Assembly (NCBI GenBank): GCA_030263395.1
Contig: SZOW01000002.1
Coordinates: 194,771-258,770, forward strand
DNA length: 64,000 nucleotides
Direction of reading: 5' to 3'
Source: QUBU01 sp014337915
GTDB lineage: Bacteria > Pseudomonadota > Gammaproteobacteria > Steroidobacterales > GCA-2729495
Both the position numbers and the translations under genes were made by a program. A model generated the notes under the pieces. The model did not search any database. It was not told the origin of the DNA and was given only the letters and a program-made list of their open reading frames with translations. Positions 1 to 7,391 of the stretch are shown here, in pieces (within the stretch, counting starts at the first letter, position 1; every line of letters starts with the position of its first letter).

Positions 1-40
1 GCGCCAGCTGGGCTTTCCCGGCGGCGCCTGAACCCGGGCT
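1..40 (+). other. possible 3' tail of a gene entering from the left
   Basis: One forward frame is open from base 2 to a TGA at 29-31 and would encode the C-terminal residues RQLGFPGGA. It could be the tail of a gene convergent with gpsA, but 9 codons are too few to assign it, and it may be chance. Confidence 0.2.
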
Positions 41-1060
41 TCAGCCCGCGGATTCGGGCTTCAGCGCGCGGCTCATCAATGCCGCCACGGCTTCACCGGG
101 GGCAACGCCCTCGTAGAGGATGCGGTAGACCTGTTCGCAGATGGGCATATCGACGCCACTGCGGCGGGCGACGTCCCGGACTGCCCTGGCGGCGAAGATG
201 CCTTCGCAGACGAAACCGATCTCCCGCGCCGCCTCGGTGCCGCTCCTGCCGGCAGCGATCAGCAGGCCGGCACGGCGGTTGCGTGACTGGTCGTCGGTGC
301 AGGTCAGCACCAGGTCGCCCATGCCGGACAGGCCCATGAAGGTCTCGGCCCGCGCCCCCAGCGCCACGCCGAGGCGGGTCATCTCGGCCAGGCCGCGGTT
401 GATCAGCGCCATGCGGGCGTTGGCCCCGAAGCCGAGGCCATCGGAGATGCCGGCACCAATGGCAAGTACGTTCTTCACGGCACCGCCGACCTCGACGCCG
501 ATCATGTCGGATGAGGTGTAGGCACGAAAACGCTGGTCGGAAATGCGCAGCGCGAGGTCGTCGGCGAAAGTCGCATCCGTGGCGGCCACCGTCAGTGCGG
601 TGGGCAGGCCGGCAGCCACCTCGCGCGCAAACGTCGGGCCCGACAGCACAGCCAGCGCCAGGTCCGGGCCGAGCAGTTCGCGCGCGACCTCATGTGGCAG
701 CTTGCCGGTCGCCTGCTCGAAGCCCTTGCTGGCCCAGGCGACGCGGCTGGTCGGCCCGAGGTGCGGCGCGATGGCTGCGACGAGCGTGCGGAAGGCCTGG
801 CTCGGCACGCAGACCAGCAGAGTACGGTGCCGGCGCACCGCCAGCCCGAGGTCGGGTTCGATGGCGAGATTGCCGGGCAGCTGCGCGGTGGGCAGGTAGC
901 GCCGGTTGACGCGACCGGTCGCCATATCCTGCAGCGCTGCTGGATCGCGGCCCCAGAGACTGGTGCTGCCGTTCACCTTCGCCAGCTGCACGGCGAGCGC
1001 CGTACCCCAGGAGCCGGCACCCAGTACGGCGATGGAGTCTGCTGCCGGGGCCTGGCTCAC
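41..1060 (-). CDS. gpsA: glycerol-3-phosphate dehydrogenase [NAD(P)+]
   Basis: Cytosolic enzyme that reduces dihydroxyacetone phosphate to sn-glycerol-3-phosphate, the backbone for phospholipid synthesis. The protein is 339 residues, normal for the family. An N-terminal Rossmann fold has GAGSWG at about residues 14-19, and the C-terminal catalytic domain has the conserved EVGGAVKNV stretch with its active-site lysine. I chose the GTG at 1060: the frame is open much further upstream, but that extension overlaps secB and shows no homology-like pattern. It lies 26 bases after secB and is the last gene of the rhodanese-grxC-secB-gpsA run, an arrangement common in gammaproteobacteria. Confidence 0.95.
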   Translation of the reverse strand: MSQAPAADSIAVLGAGSWGTALAVQLAKVNGSTSLWGRDPAALQDMATGRVNRRYLPTAQLPGNLAIEPDLGLAVRRHRTLLVCVPSQAFRTLVAAIAPHLGPTSRVAWASKGFEQATGKLPHEVARELLGPDLALAVLSGPTFAREVAAGLPTALTVAATDATFADDLALRISDQRFRAYTSSDMIGVEVGGAVKNVLAIGAGISDGLGFGANARMALINRGLAEMTRLGVALGARAETFMGLSGMGDLVLTCTDDQSRNRRAGLLIAAGRSGTEAAREIGFVCEGIFAARAVRDVARRSGVDMPICEQVYRILYEGVAPGEAVAALMSRALKPESAG

Positions 1061-1086
1061 GGGGCTGCGCCGCTCGCCCCGGCGCT

Positions 1087-1563
1087 TCAGGCCGATGCGC
1101 CGCTGGCGCGCTGCGCCTCGGCGTACTGTGCTTCGAAGTTGATTGGGCGCAGTTGCAGGCGGGGGAAGCCGCCGCGGCTCACCAGCGAGGAAACCAGTTC
1201 GCGCGCATAGGGATAGAGTGCCTCCGGTGCCCTGGTGCGCAGCAGGGCCACGGTCTCCTCCGTCGGATAGCCGCGCACCTCGAACAGGCCGCCCTGCTTC
1301 ACTTCGATGATGAACAGGGACTTCTCGGCTGCCGTGGCGTGCACGGTCACGTCCAGTGACACCTCGAACAGGTCCTTGTCTCGCAGCCGATGGCTGCTCT
1401 CGACGCTGAATTTCAGTTCCGGCTGATCGTGCCCGAACAGCACGCCGGGAACATGCGGGGATTCGAAGGACAGGTCCCGGAGGAAGACCAGCCGCAGCTC
1501 GAAGGTTGGGCCTGGAGGGCATGTGTCCGCGGCGCCGTTGCCGCCATTGTTCTCGGTACTCAT
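1087..1563 (-). CDS. secB: protein-export chaperone SecB
   Basis: Cytosolic tetrameric chaperone that keeps preproteins unfolded and hands them to SecA. The 158 residues match the family length. The core FELRLVFLRDLSFESPH near residue 20 and the later YPYARELVSSLVSRGGFP are SecB signatures, the latter in the helix that packs the tetramer. The N-terminal 18 residues are Gly/Asn-rich and variable, as expected. It lies 18 bases downstream of grxC and 26 bases upstream of gpsA, so it is most likely co-transcribed with both. Confidence 0.96.
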   Translation of the reverse strand: MSTENNGGNGAADTCPPGPTFELRLVFLRDLSFESPHVPGVLFGHDQPELKFSVESSHRLRDKDLFEVSLDVTVHATAAEKSLFIIEVKQGGLFEVRGYPTEETVALLRTRAPEALYPYARELVSSLVSRGGFPRLQLRPINFEAQYAEAQRASGASA

Positions 1564-1581
1564 GTCGGGCCTGTTCCCCGT

Positions 1582-1851
1582 TCAGCGCCGGATGCCCAGC
1601 AGCGGATCGAGTCCACCCTGCTGGTCGAGCGCGGCGAGGTCGTCGAATCCGCCGATGTGGCGGTCGCCGATGAAGATCTGCGGCACGGTGCGCCGGCCGC
1701 TGCGCGCGATCATCTCCTCGCGACGGGTGTCGTCGCCGGCGATGTCGATCTCGTCGTAGCTGGTGCCCTTGTCCCGGAGCAGTGCCTTGGCGGCCGCGCA
1801 GTAGGGGCAGGTGGGCTTGGTGTAGATCAGCACTTGCGGGGCCTTGCTCAC
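1582..1851 (-). CDS. grxC: glutaredoxin 3
   Basis: Small glutathione-dependent thiol-disulfide oxidoreductase of the cytosol. The protein is 89 residues. The dithiol active site CPYC lies near residues 15-18 (TKPTCPYCAAAK), and the TVPQIFIG cis-proline loop and GGFDDL glutathione-binding segment follow at the expected spacing. It lies 9 bases after the rhodanese gene and 18 before secB, an arrangement familiar from enterobacterial yibN-grxC-secB-gpsA loci. Confidence 0.96.
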   Translation of the reverse strand: MSKAPQVLIYTKPTCPYCAAAKALLRDKGTSYDEIDIAGDDTRREEMIARSGRRTVPQIFIGDRHIGGFDDLAALDQQGGLDPLLGIRR

Positions 1852-1860
1852 AGGGTTGCC

Positions 1861-2292
1861 TCAGGTGCGAGCACGCCCGCTGACGACGGGCAGGTTGTCA
1901 CGGCGCCAGGCGGCCAGGCCGCCATCCAGCGCCCAGGTACTCTCGAATCCCGCCTTGCGCAGGTCACCGACCAGGCGGACGCTCTGCGCGCCGCTGTCGC
2001 AGACGAGGATCACCGGCCGCTTCTTCTTCAGGCGCGTTTCCGCGGCTGCCGCCAGATCACCCGGCCCGAGATTGATGGCATCGACGATGTGCCCGCCCGC
2101 GAAGCTCTCCTGTTCGCGCACGTCCACCACCGTGGCACCCTGGTTGATCAGCGCCACCGCACGCGTCGGCGGCACCGACAGTCCGGCGCGGCTGCGCAGC
2201 CGCACCTCGTTCGCGATCGCAGCGATGAGTGCCATGACCGTACCGCCGACGAGCAGCGGGTGGCGCAGGCAGAACTCGATGAATCGGGCCAT
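1861..2292 (-). CDS. membrane-anchored rhodanese-like protein (YibN type)
   Basis: Single-domain rhodanese, 143 residues. An N-terminal hydrophobic helix (about residues 12-28) suggests a membrane anchor with the domain in the cytosol. The domain shows VVDVREQESFAGGHIVDAINL and the active-site loop CDSGAQS at about residues 99-105, so the catalytic cysteine is present and sulfur transfer is possible. The physiological substrate is unknown. It is the first gene of the run leading to gpsA, and a TATAAT hexamer lies about 32 bases upstream of its start. Confidence 0.88.
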   Translation of the reverse strand: MARFIEFCLRHPLLVGGTVMALIAAIANEVRLRSRAGLSVPPTRAVALINQGATVVDVREQESFAGGHIVDAINLGPGDLAAAAETRLKKKRPVILVCDSGAQSVRLVGDLRKAGFESTWALDGGLAAWRRDNLPVVSGRART

Positions 2293-2323
2293 GGACTCGC
2301 GATGCCTCTTGCAGTGGCGGCGG

Positions 2324-2352
2324 ATTATACCCGCTCACCGCGCGTGGCTGCC
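2324..2352 (-). promoter_or_regulatory. candidate promoter for the rhodanese-grxC-secB-gpsA operon
   Basis: On the minus strand a perfect TATAAT -10 hexamer (complement of 2324-2329) sits in the 123-base divergent gap between the rhodanese gene and envC. No good -35 box is visible 16-18 bases upstream, so the call rests on the -10 and the position only. Confidence 0.4.
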
Positions 2353-2415
2353 CGATCGTGGCCGGCCTGTGACAGAATCCGGAATCCGCCGGTCATTTCT
2401 CCAGCTCGCGGCTCC

Positions 2416-3609
2416 ATGACAGTATCCGCCACGCATCGGTCCCGCCCGGGCGCAGGCCTGGCCCCAGGGCTGGTCGGCCTGGTCTTGATGATGCTGCTCG
2501 CCGGTCTGACCTGGGCAGCCGGTACGTCGGGACGAAAGGCAGAAACCGCTCGCGAGCTCGACGCCATCCAGGAACGGATCCGCAGCCTTGAGACCGAGAT
2601 TTCCCGGGCAGCGGCCGAGAAGCCCACGGCCGGCAAGGCCCTGAAGGAGGCCGAACTCATCGAGGCGGACGCCCGCAGCTCGCTGCAGGGCATTCGCCGC
2701 AGGCTGGCCCAGGGACGCGAGCGCGAGCGCGCCATCCGCGCCGACATGGCGACCGCCGAGGCCGATCTCGCGCGGCATCGCGCGGCGCTGGCTTCGCAGC
2801 TGCGGCTGGCCTACGCCACCGGCCGCGAAGAGTGGCTGCGCGTGGCGCTCACGCAGCAGGACCCGGTCGCGCTCTCGCGCCGCGTCGTCTACTACGGCTA
2901 CATCACCCGCCAGCGCAGCGACCTGCTGCAGGACGTGGAGCAGGAACTGGCGCGGCTGTCGGCTGCCGCCACCCAGCTCGACGCCCAGTTGGCGGAGCTG
3001 GCTGAACTCGGTGAGCGCCAGTCGGCCCGGGTGCGCGAGCTGGCTACCGCGCGCCAGGTGCGTGCGAAATCCCTGCAGACACTGGAGCGCAGCCTGGGCA
3101 GCCGGCAGGCGAAGCTCAACCGCCTGCGCCAGGAAGCCAGGGGACTCACCGCACTCATGGCGCGGCTGGAGCGTGAAAGCAGGGCGAGCGCCGCGCGCCG
3201 CTCCACGCCGGCACCCGACGCGGGTCCGGCGGTGCAGTTGCAGGGCCTGCCGCTGCGTGGCCGTGCTCTGTCGCGATACGGCCAGCCGCGTGCCGATGGC
3301 ATGCTGCGCTGGGAGGGCATGATGCTCGAGGCACCCGCCGGTGCGGAAGTCCGCGCGGTACGCAGTGGCCGCGTCGCCTACGCCGACTGGCTGCCGGGCA
3401 TGGGACTGCTGCTGGTGGTGGACCACGGCAAGGGCTACATGAGCCTCTACGGCCACAACCAGGACCTGCTCAAGTCCGTGGGCGACACCGTGGCACAGGG
3501 CGAGGTAATCTCGCGCGTCGGTGACAGCGGCGGCGAGAATCGCTCCGGACTCTATTTCGAGGTGCGCCGCAACGGCAAGCCAGTGGATCCGAAGGACTGG
3601 GTACGCTAG
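2416..3609 (+). CDS. envC: murein hydrolase activator EnvC
   Basis: Periplasmic activator of the amidases that split septal peptidoglycan. The protein is 397 residues: a signal peptide over the first 35 or so, a long coiled coil (about residues 45-260) rich in Glu, Arg and Ala heptads, and a C-terminal LytM/M23 domain from about 285. The LytM metal site is degenerate: the usual first HxxxD motif reads RWEGMMLE and the final HxH region reads LYFEVR, as expected for an activator and not an active peptidase. The start chosen is the ATG just before the signal sequence; the frame is open far upstream by chance. ctpA follows 80 bases later. The phosphoglycerate mutase gene often found next to envC is absent. 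Confidence 0.92.
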   Translation: MTVSATHRSRPGAGLAPGLVGLVLMMLLAGLTWAAGTSGRKAETARELDAIQERIRSLETEISRAAAEKPTAGKALKEAELIEADARSSLQGIRRRLAQGRERERAIRADMATAEADLARHRAALASQLRLAYATGREEWLRVALTQQDPVALSRRVVYYGYITRQRSDLLQDVEQELARLSAAATQLDAQLAELAELGERQSARVRELATARQVRAKSLQTLERSLGSRQAKLNRLRQEARGLTALMARLERESRASAARRSTPAPDAGPAVQLQGLPLRGRALSRYGQPRADGMLRWEGMMLEAPAGAEVRAVRSGRVAYADWLPGMGLLLVVDHGKGYMSLYGHNQDLLKSVGDTVAQGEVISRVGDSGGENRSGLYFEVRRNGKPVDPKDWVR

Positions 3610-3689
3610 CGGCGGCAGCGCCGGCGGTCCGCGGCGATCCCCTGTGATATCGTGGCCAGCATGCCGCCAGTCCCGGATTGCGCCCTCTG

Positions 3690-4943
3690 ATGTCCGGCAG
3701 GATCCGCGGCTTCCTGCACTTCTGCCTCGGCCTTGCCGCTGGCCTCGCGGTTGCCGCGGCCGGTAGCGTATTCGCCGGGCGCGACAGCCAGGACGGCGTA
3801 CTGCCCTGGGACGACGTGCGGCTGCTCACCGAGGTCCTGGAGCGGATCAAGATCGACTACGTCGAGCCGGTCGATGACCACCGCCTGCTCGAGAGCGCCG
3901 TGCGCGGCATGGTTGGCAGCCTGGACCCCTACTCGCAGTTTCTCAATGCCGACGAGTATGAGGACCTGCGCATCAGCACCACCGGCAACTATTCGGGTGT
4001 GGGACTCGAGGTGAACCTGCGCGACGGCAAGGTGCTGGTGGTTTCGCCCATCGAGGGCACGCCCGCTGACCAGGCCGGAATCCGCAGCGGCGACGTCATC
4101 CTCAGCATCGATGGCCTGGTGGTCGGCAACGACAACATCACCGATGCCATCACCCGGCTGCGCGGGCCGGCAGGCACAAAGGTCAGCCTGACCGTGTCAC
4201 GGGCCGGGGAGGCTCAGCCGCTGGCCTTCGAGCTGGTGCGGGGCAACGTCGAACTGCACAGCGTCCGTTCGCGGATGCTGGAACCGGGTTTCGCCTACCT
4301 GCGTATCAGCCAGTTCAGCGGTACCACCGGCGCCGACCTGCGCAGGACACTGGCCAGCATCACTGGCCGGCGGGGCGACGGCGCACTCAGGGGCCTGGTG
4401 CTCGACCTGCGCAACAACCCGGGCGGGGTGCTGGATGCGGCCGTCGAGGTGAGCGACGACTTCCTCGACAGCGGCGTAATCGTGACCGCCAGCGGCCGTG
4501 CCGGCGATGCGAGCTTCCGCCACGAGGCGCATGCCGGCGACCTGCTGGCCGGCGTGCCACTGGTGGTGCTGGTCAACGGTGGATCGGCTTCCGCCTCGGA
4601 GATCGTCGCCGGCGCGCTACGTGACAACCGGCGCGCCACCATCATGGGCGCGCGCACCTTCGGCAAGGGCTCGGTGCAGACCGTGATGCCGCTGTCGGGC
4701 GGCCGGGCGCTGAAGCTGACCACCTCGCACTATTTCACGCCGTCCGGCGAGTCCATCAGCGGGCACGGCATCACGCCCGACGTCGTGCTGGATGACGCGG
4801 GCTCCCCCGTCCAGGCGCCGGCGGCTGATCCGGCCGTCGAGCAGGCGCTGGCATTCCTCAGGAAAGGCGGCACGGGCGCCGCCAATCTGCCAAGCGGGTC
4901 GCGGACAGGACCGCCGGACACTGGCAGCATGCCCGATCGCTGA
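3690..4943 (+). CDS. ctpA: carboxy-terminal processing protease, S41 family
   Basis: Exported serine protease that trims C termini of envelope proteins. The 417 residues comprise a signal or anchor segment at about residues 7-25, an N-terminal helical region, a PDZ domain (DGKVLVVSPIEGTPADQAGI at about 110-130) and the S41 core. The catalytic Ser lies in GGSASASE (about residue 301) and the Lys in TFGKGSVQ (about 326), so the Ser-Lys dyad is intact. ATG at 3690 was chosen over a TTG 12 bases upstream. It follows envC on the same strand, a widely conserved pair; both act on the cell envelope. Confidence 0.93.
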   Translation: MSGRIRGFLHFCLGLAAGLAVAAAGSVFAGRDSQDGVLPWDDVRLLTEVLERIKIDYVEPVDDHRLLESAVRGMVGSLDPYSQFLNADEYEDLRISTTGNYSGVGLEVNLRDGKVLVVSPIEGTPADQAGIRSGDVILSIDGLVVGNDNITDAITRLRGPAGTKVSLTVSRAGEAQPLAFELVRGNVELHSVRSRMLEPGFAYLRISQFSGTTGADLRRTLASITGRRGDGALRGLVLDLRNNPGGVLDAAVEVSDDFLDSGVIVTASGRAGDASFRHEAHAGDLLAGVPLVVLVNGGSASASEIVAGALRDNRRATIMGARTFGKGSVQTVMPLSGGRALKLTTSHYFTPSGESISGHGITPDVVLDDAGSPVQAPAADPAVEQALAFLRKGGTGAANLPSGSRTGPPDTGSMPDR

Positions 4944-5000
4944 GGCCGCCCCGTCCTGCAGGGCAGGACGTTGCCGCCAGGCGACCGCGAGTCACGGAAC

Positions 5001-6077
5001 ATGGCAGTGTCATCCCCAGCCGGTATGTCCGGTGGCTTCGAGCCCGAGCAGATCCTGCGCAGCATTGCCGGGATCGATGCGCTGCTGCTGGCGCTGGCCC
5101 TGCTGCATTTCGCAATTTCACCGGCGGCTGTTGCCCGCCCCAGCCTGTACCTGGCGGCCTGCCTTGGCTACGCGGTGCTGGTGGCGGTGATGCAGTTCGC
5201 TACGCCACTGAGGGATCGGCCACGGGTCAGGCTGCTGGTGGAGGCCGTCGCCATGGTGGTGTTCATCAGTTTTGCCCTCGCCCTCTCCGGTGGTGGCCAC
5301 GGCAGCCTCGCCGGCTTCTATCTGCTGCCGCTCATCACCGTGGCGCTCACGCTCGGTCCGGGCCTGACCGCCGGCATGGCGGGGCTGGTGCTGGCCGCGC
5401 AGCTGGCAGTCGCCGGTTTCGCCGCGGGCCAGGCGGCACTGGGCTTTGCCGCACTGCTGACACTGCTGATCGAGGCAACACCGTTGCTGCTGGTCGCCAT
5501 GCTGACGAGCAGGCTGGCAGCGGGCGTGGCCGCCGCCCGTGAACAGCTGCAGGTGATGGCGGATCGCGACCAGCTCACCGGCCTGCTGAAGCTGCAGGCC
5601 TTCACGCAGCTGGTTGAGGAGGAGCGCGAGCGCGCCATTGCCCGCGGCAGTGGCTTCGCGCTGCTGCTGGTTGACATCGACAACCTGAAACTGCTCAACG
5701 CCCGGCATGGGCACGAGGCCGGCGACCGCGTCCTCGCGGCGGTGGCCGAGGCCCTGCGGCGCAGCAGCCGATCCGTGGACCTGGTGGCCCGCTACGGCGG
5801 CGACGAGTTCGTGCTGTTCATCTCCGGTGCCGGACCGGCGGTGGCCAGGGCGGTTGCCAACCGCATTCGCCACAACGTCGGGACCACGACTGTGGAGATC
5901 GGCGGTGCGCTCCAGCGCGTGACGGTCGGCATCGGCGCCGGCGTGTTTCCGACCGACGGCCGCAGCCTGCTCGACCTCAGCAACGCGGCAGGGCGCGCGC
6001 TGGCGAAGGACAAGGAAGGCCGCCGGCCGCCCGACAGGGGCGTCGCTACTCTGCGTGCTGGCGCCGCTGGCGCCTAG
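5001..6077 (+). CDS. membrane-bound diguanylate cyclase (GGDEF)
   Basis: Predicted to make cyclic di-GMP from two GTP at the inner membrane. The 358 residues begin with about six hydrophobic segments (roughly residues 20-170), an MASE-like sensor region of no named type, then a GGDEF domain. The active site reads ARYGGDEFVLF, and an RSVD inhibitory I-site lies exactly five residues before GGDEF, so catalysis and product feedback should both work. There is no EAL domain. The start is the ATG at 5001; a TTG 30 bases upstream is possible. It follows ctpA by 57 bases and is convergent with the HIT gene. The signal it senses cannot be read from the sequence. Confidence 0.88.
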   Translation: MAVSSPAGMSGGFEPEQILRSIAGIDALLLALALLHFAISPAAVARPSLYLAACLGYAVLVAVMQFATPLRDRPRVRLLVEAVAMVVFISFALALSGGGHGSLAGFYLLPLITVALTLGPGLTAGMAGLVLAAQLAVAGFAAGQAALGFAALLTLLIEATPLLLVAMLTSRLAAGVAAAREQLQVMADRDQLTGLLKLQAFTQLVEEERERAIARGSGFALLLVDIDNLKLLNARHGHEAGDRVLAAVAEALRRSSRSVDLVARYGGDEFVLFISGAGPAVARAVANRIRHNVGTTTVEIGGALQRVTVGIGAGVFPTDGRSLLDLSNAAGRALAKDKEGRRPPDRGVATLRAGAAGA

Positions 6078-6086
6078 GTCAGGCGG

Positions 6087-6512
6087 TCAGCCTGCCTGGA
6101 GCGCGGCGCGGATGCGCTGCGCATGTTCCTCGAGCAGCCTGGCGTCGGCCATGCTGCGGCCGTGGCTGCGCAGGGGCTGGTCGGCATAGCGCGGCACGAC
6201 ATGCAGGTGGAAGTGAAACACCGTCTGGCCGGCCGCCGGGCCGTTGTACTGCACCAGCATGACGCCATCGGCATTGAAGGCATGCTTAACCGCGCGTGCC
6301 AGCTTCTGGCCGGACTGGATGACGGCTGCGGCCATGGCGGGGTCGAGGTCGAAGATGTTCTCGGCCGGGCTCTTCGGCACCACCAGCGTGTGCCCATCCG
6401 ACTGCGGCATGACGTCCATGAACGCCAGGGTGCGTTCGTCCTCGTAGACCCGGTAGGCCGGGATCTCGCCCCTGAGGATCTTCGCGAAGATGTTGCTGGG
6501 ATCGTAGGCCAT
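6087..6512 (-). CDS. HIT family nucleotide-binding protein
   Basis: Histidine-triad hydrolase or transferase of 141 residues, probably cleaving adenosine phosphoramidates or dinucleoside polyphosphates in the cytosol. The triad HFHLHVVPR lies at about residues 99-107 with the catalytic central His. The N-terminal NIFAKILRGEIPAYRVYEDE and the DVMPQSDGHTLVVPK strand are typical of the HINT/HIT branch. It is transcribed divergently from the thioesterase gene with a 57-base gap. The exact substrate is not evident. Confidence 0.9.
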   Translation of the reverse strand: MAYDPSNIFAKILRGEIPAYRVYEDERTLAFMDVMPQSDGHTLVVPKSPAENIFDLDPAMAAAVIQSGQKLARAVKHAFNADGVMLVQYNGPAAGQTVFHFHLHVVPRYADQPLRSHGRSMADARLLEEHAQRIRAALQAG

Positions 6513-6569
6513 GGACCGCTAGCATAGGTTTGGCCGGCGGGCCGGACAAGCGCCGGGGAGTGCAGTGCC

Positions 6570-6983
6570 ATGAACGATCCACGCGGGCGCCCCGACGCCA
6601 ATCAGTGCTTCGTCTGCGGGCCCGACAACCCGCTGGGCCTGCGTCTGCCCTTCCGCATGGACGGCGACGCCTGCCGGAGCGAGTTCACCCCGGGCCCCTT
6701 CCATTGCGGCTACGACCGGCTGGTGCACGGCGGCATCATCTACAGCGCGCTCGACGACGTCATGGCGAACTGGCTGTTCCTCCAGGGCGTGCGCGGGCAC
6801 ACGGCACGCTGCGAGGTGCGCTATCGCGAGCCGGTGGAACTCGGCGACCGGCTGCTGCTGGAAGGCCGGCTGATCCGCCGCAAGGGTCGCATCGCCGTCC
6901 TCAGCGGCACGGCTACCCGCGCCAGCGACAACACGCTGGTTGCCGAGGCCGAGGGGACGTTCATGGTCGTGGACGGCGGCTGA
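6570..6983 (+). CDS. PaaI-type hotdog-fold thioesterase
   Basis: Predicted acyl-CoA thioesterase, 137 residues, one hotdog domain. Key features are NQCFVCGPDNPLGLRL at the N terminus, the LVHGGIIYSALDDVMANW helix that carries the family HGG motif, and the strand REPVELGDRLLLEGRL. The CFVCG pair near the start is typical of a subgroup of small hotdog proteins. A GGGGAG ribosome site precedes the ATG. It is divergent from the HIT gene and convergent with the DUF1330 gene. The substrate is unknown. Confidence 0.82.
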   Translation: MNDPRGRPDANQCFVCGPDNPLGLRLPFRMDGDACRSEFTPGPFHCGYDRLVHGGIIYSALDDVMANWLFLQGVRGHTARCEVRYREPVELGDRLLLEGRLIRRKGRIAVLSGTATRASDNTLVAEAEGTFMVVDGG

Positions 6984-6995
6984 GCGCCGGGCGGT

Positions 6996-7307
6996 CTACT
7001 GCATCGCCGGCGGCGGGGCCTCGAAGATGCCGATGTCGTAGATGCCGGTGCCGGCACGCAATGGCTTGACCGTCTTCTGGTATTCGTCGCCCTTCACGAA
7101 GGCTTTGAGCTGCTCCATGGTCGGGAACTCGAGGATCACCACCGACTTGCCATCCAGGCCGCTGCCTTCCAGCAACTCTACGGTCTTGCCGCGCACGACA
7201 TAGCGGCCGCCGTGGCTCTTGGCCAGGGCCGCCGACTTCTGCGCGTACTCCTTGAGCTGCGGGGTCATGTTGGTGAACTGGACGACCGAAATGATGTAGG
7301 CGGGCAT
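6996..7307 (-). CDS. DUF1330 family protein
   Basis: Small ferredoxin-like alpha-beta barrel protein of 103 residues. MPAYIISVVQFTNMTPQLKEYA, then RYVVRGKTVELLEG, VVILEFPTMEQLKAF and a final EYQKTVKPLR give the DUF1330 pattern. No enzymatic role is established for the family. The ATG at 7307 has GGAGAA 5 bases upstream, which fixes the start against a 10-codon upstream extension. It follows the OPT transporter gene by 84 bases on the same strand and could be the last gene of that transcript. Confidence 0.82.
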   Translation of the reverse strand: MPAYIISVVQFTNMTPQLKEYAQKSAALAKSHGGRYVVRGKTVELLEGSGLDGKSVVILEFPTMEQLKAFVKGDEYQKTVKPLRAGTGIYDIGIFEAPPPAMQ

Positions 7308-7391
7308 TGTTCTTCTCCGGTTTGGCGCCAGGCGCAAGGGGCGCCATTGTAGGTGCTCCGCGCGGCGGCGGCAGCGTCGCCACCGGCGTCC

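Noticed and set aside
2416..3609. EnvC as an active M23 endopeptidase
   Set aside because: The zinc-binding His positions are replaced (RWEGMMLE and LYFEVR), matching the activator role instead.
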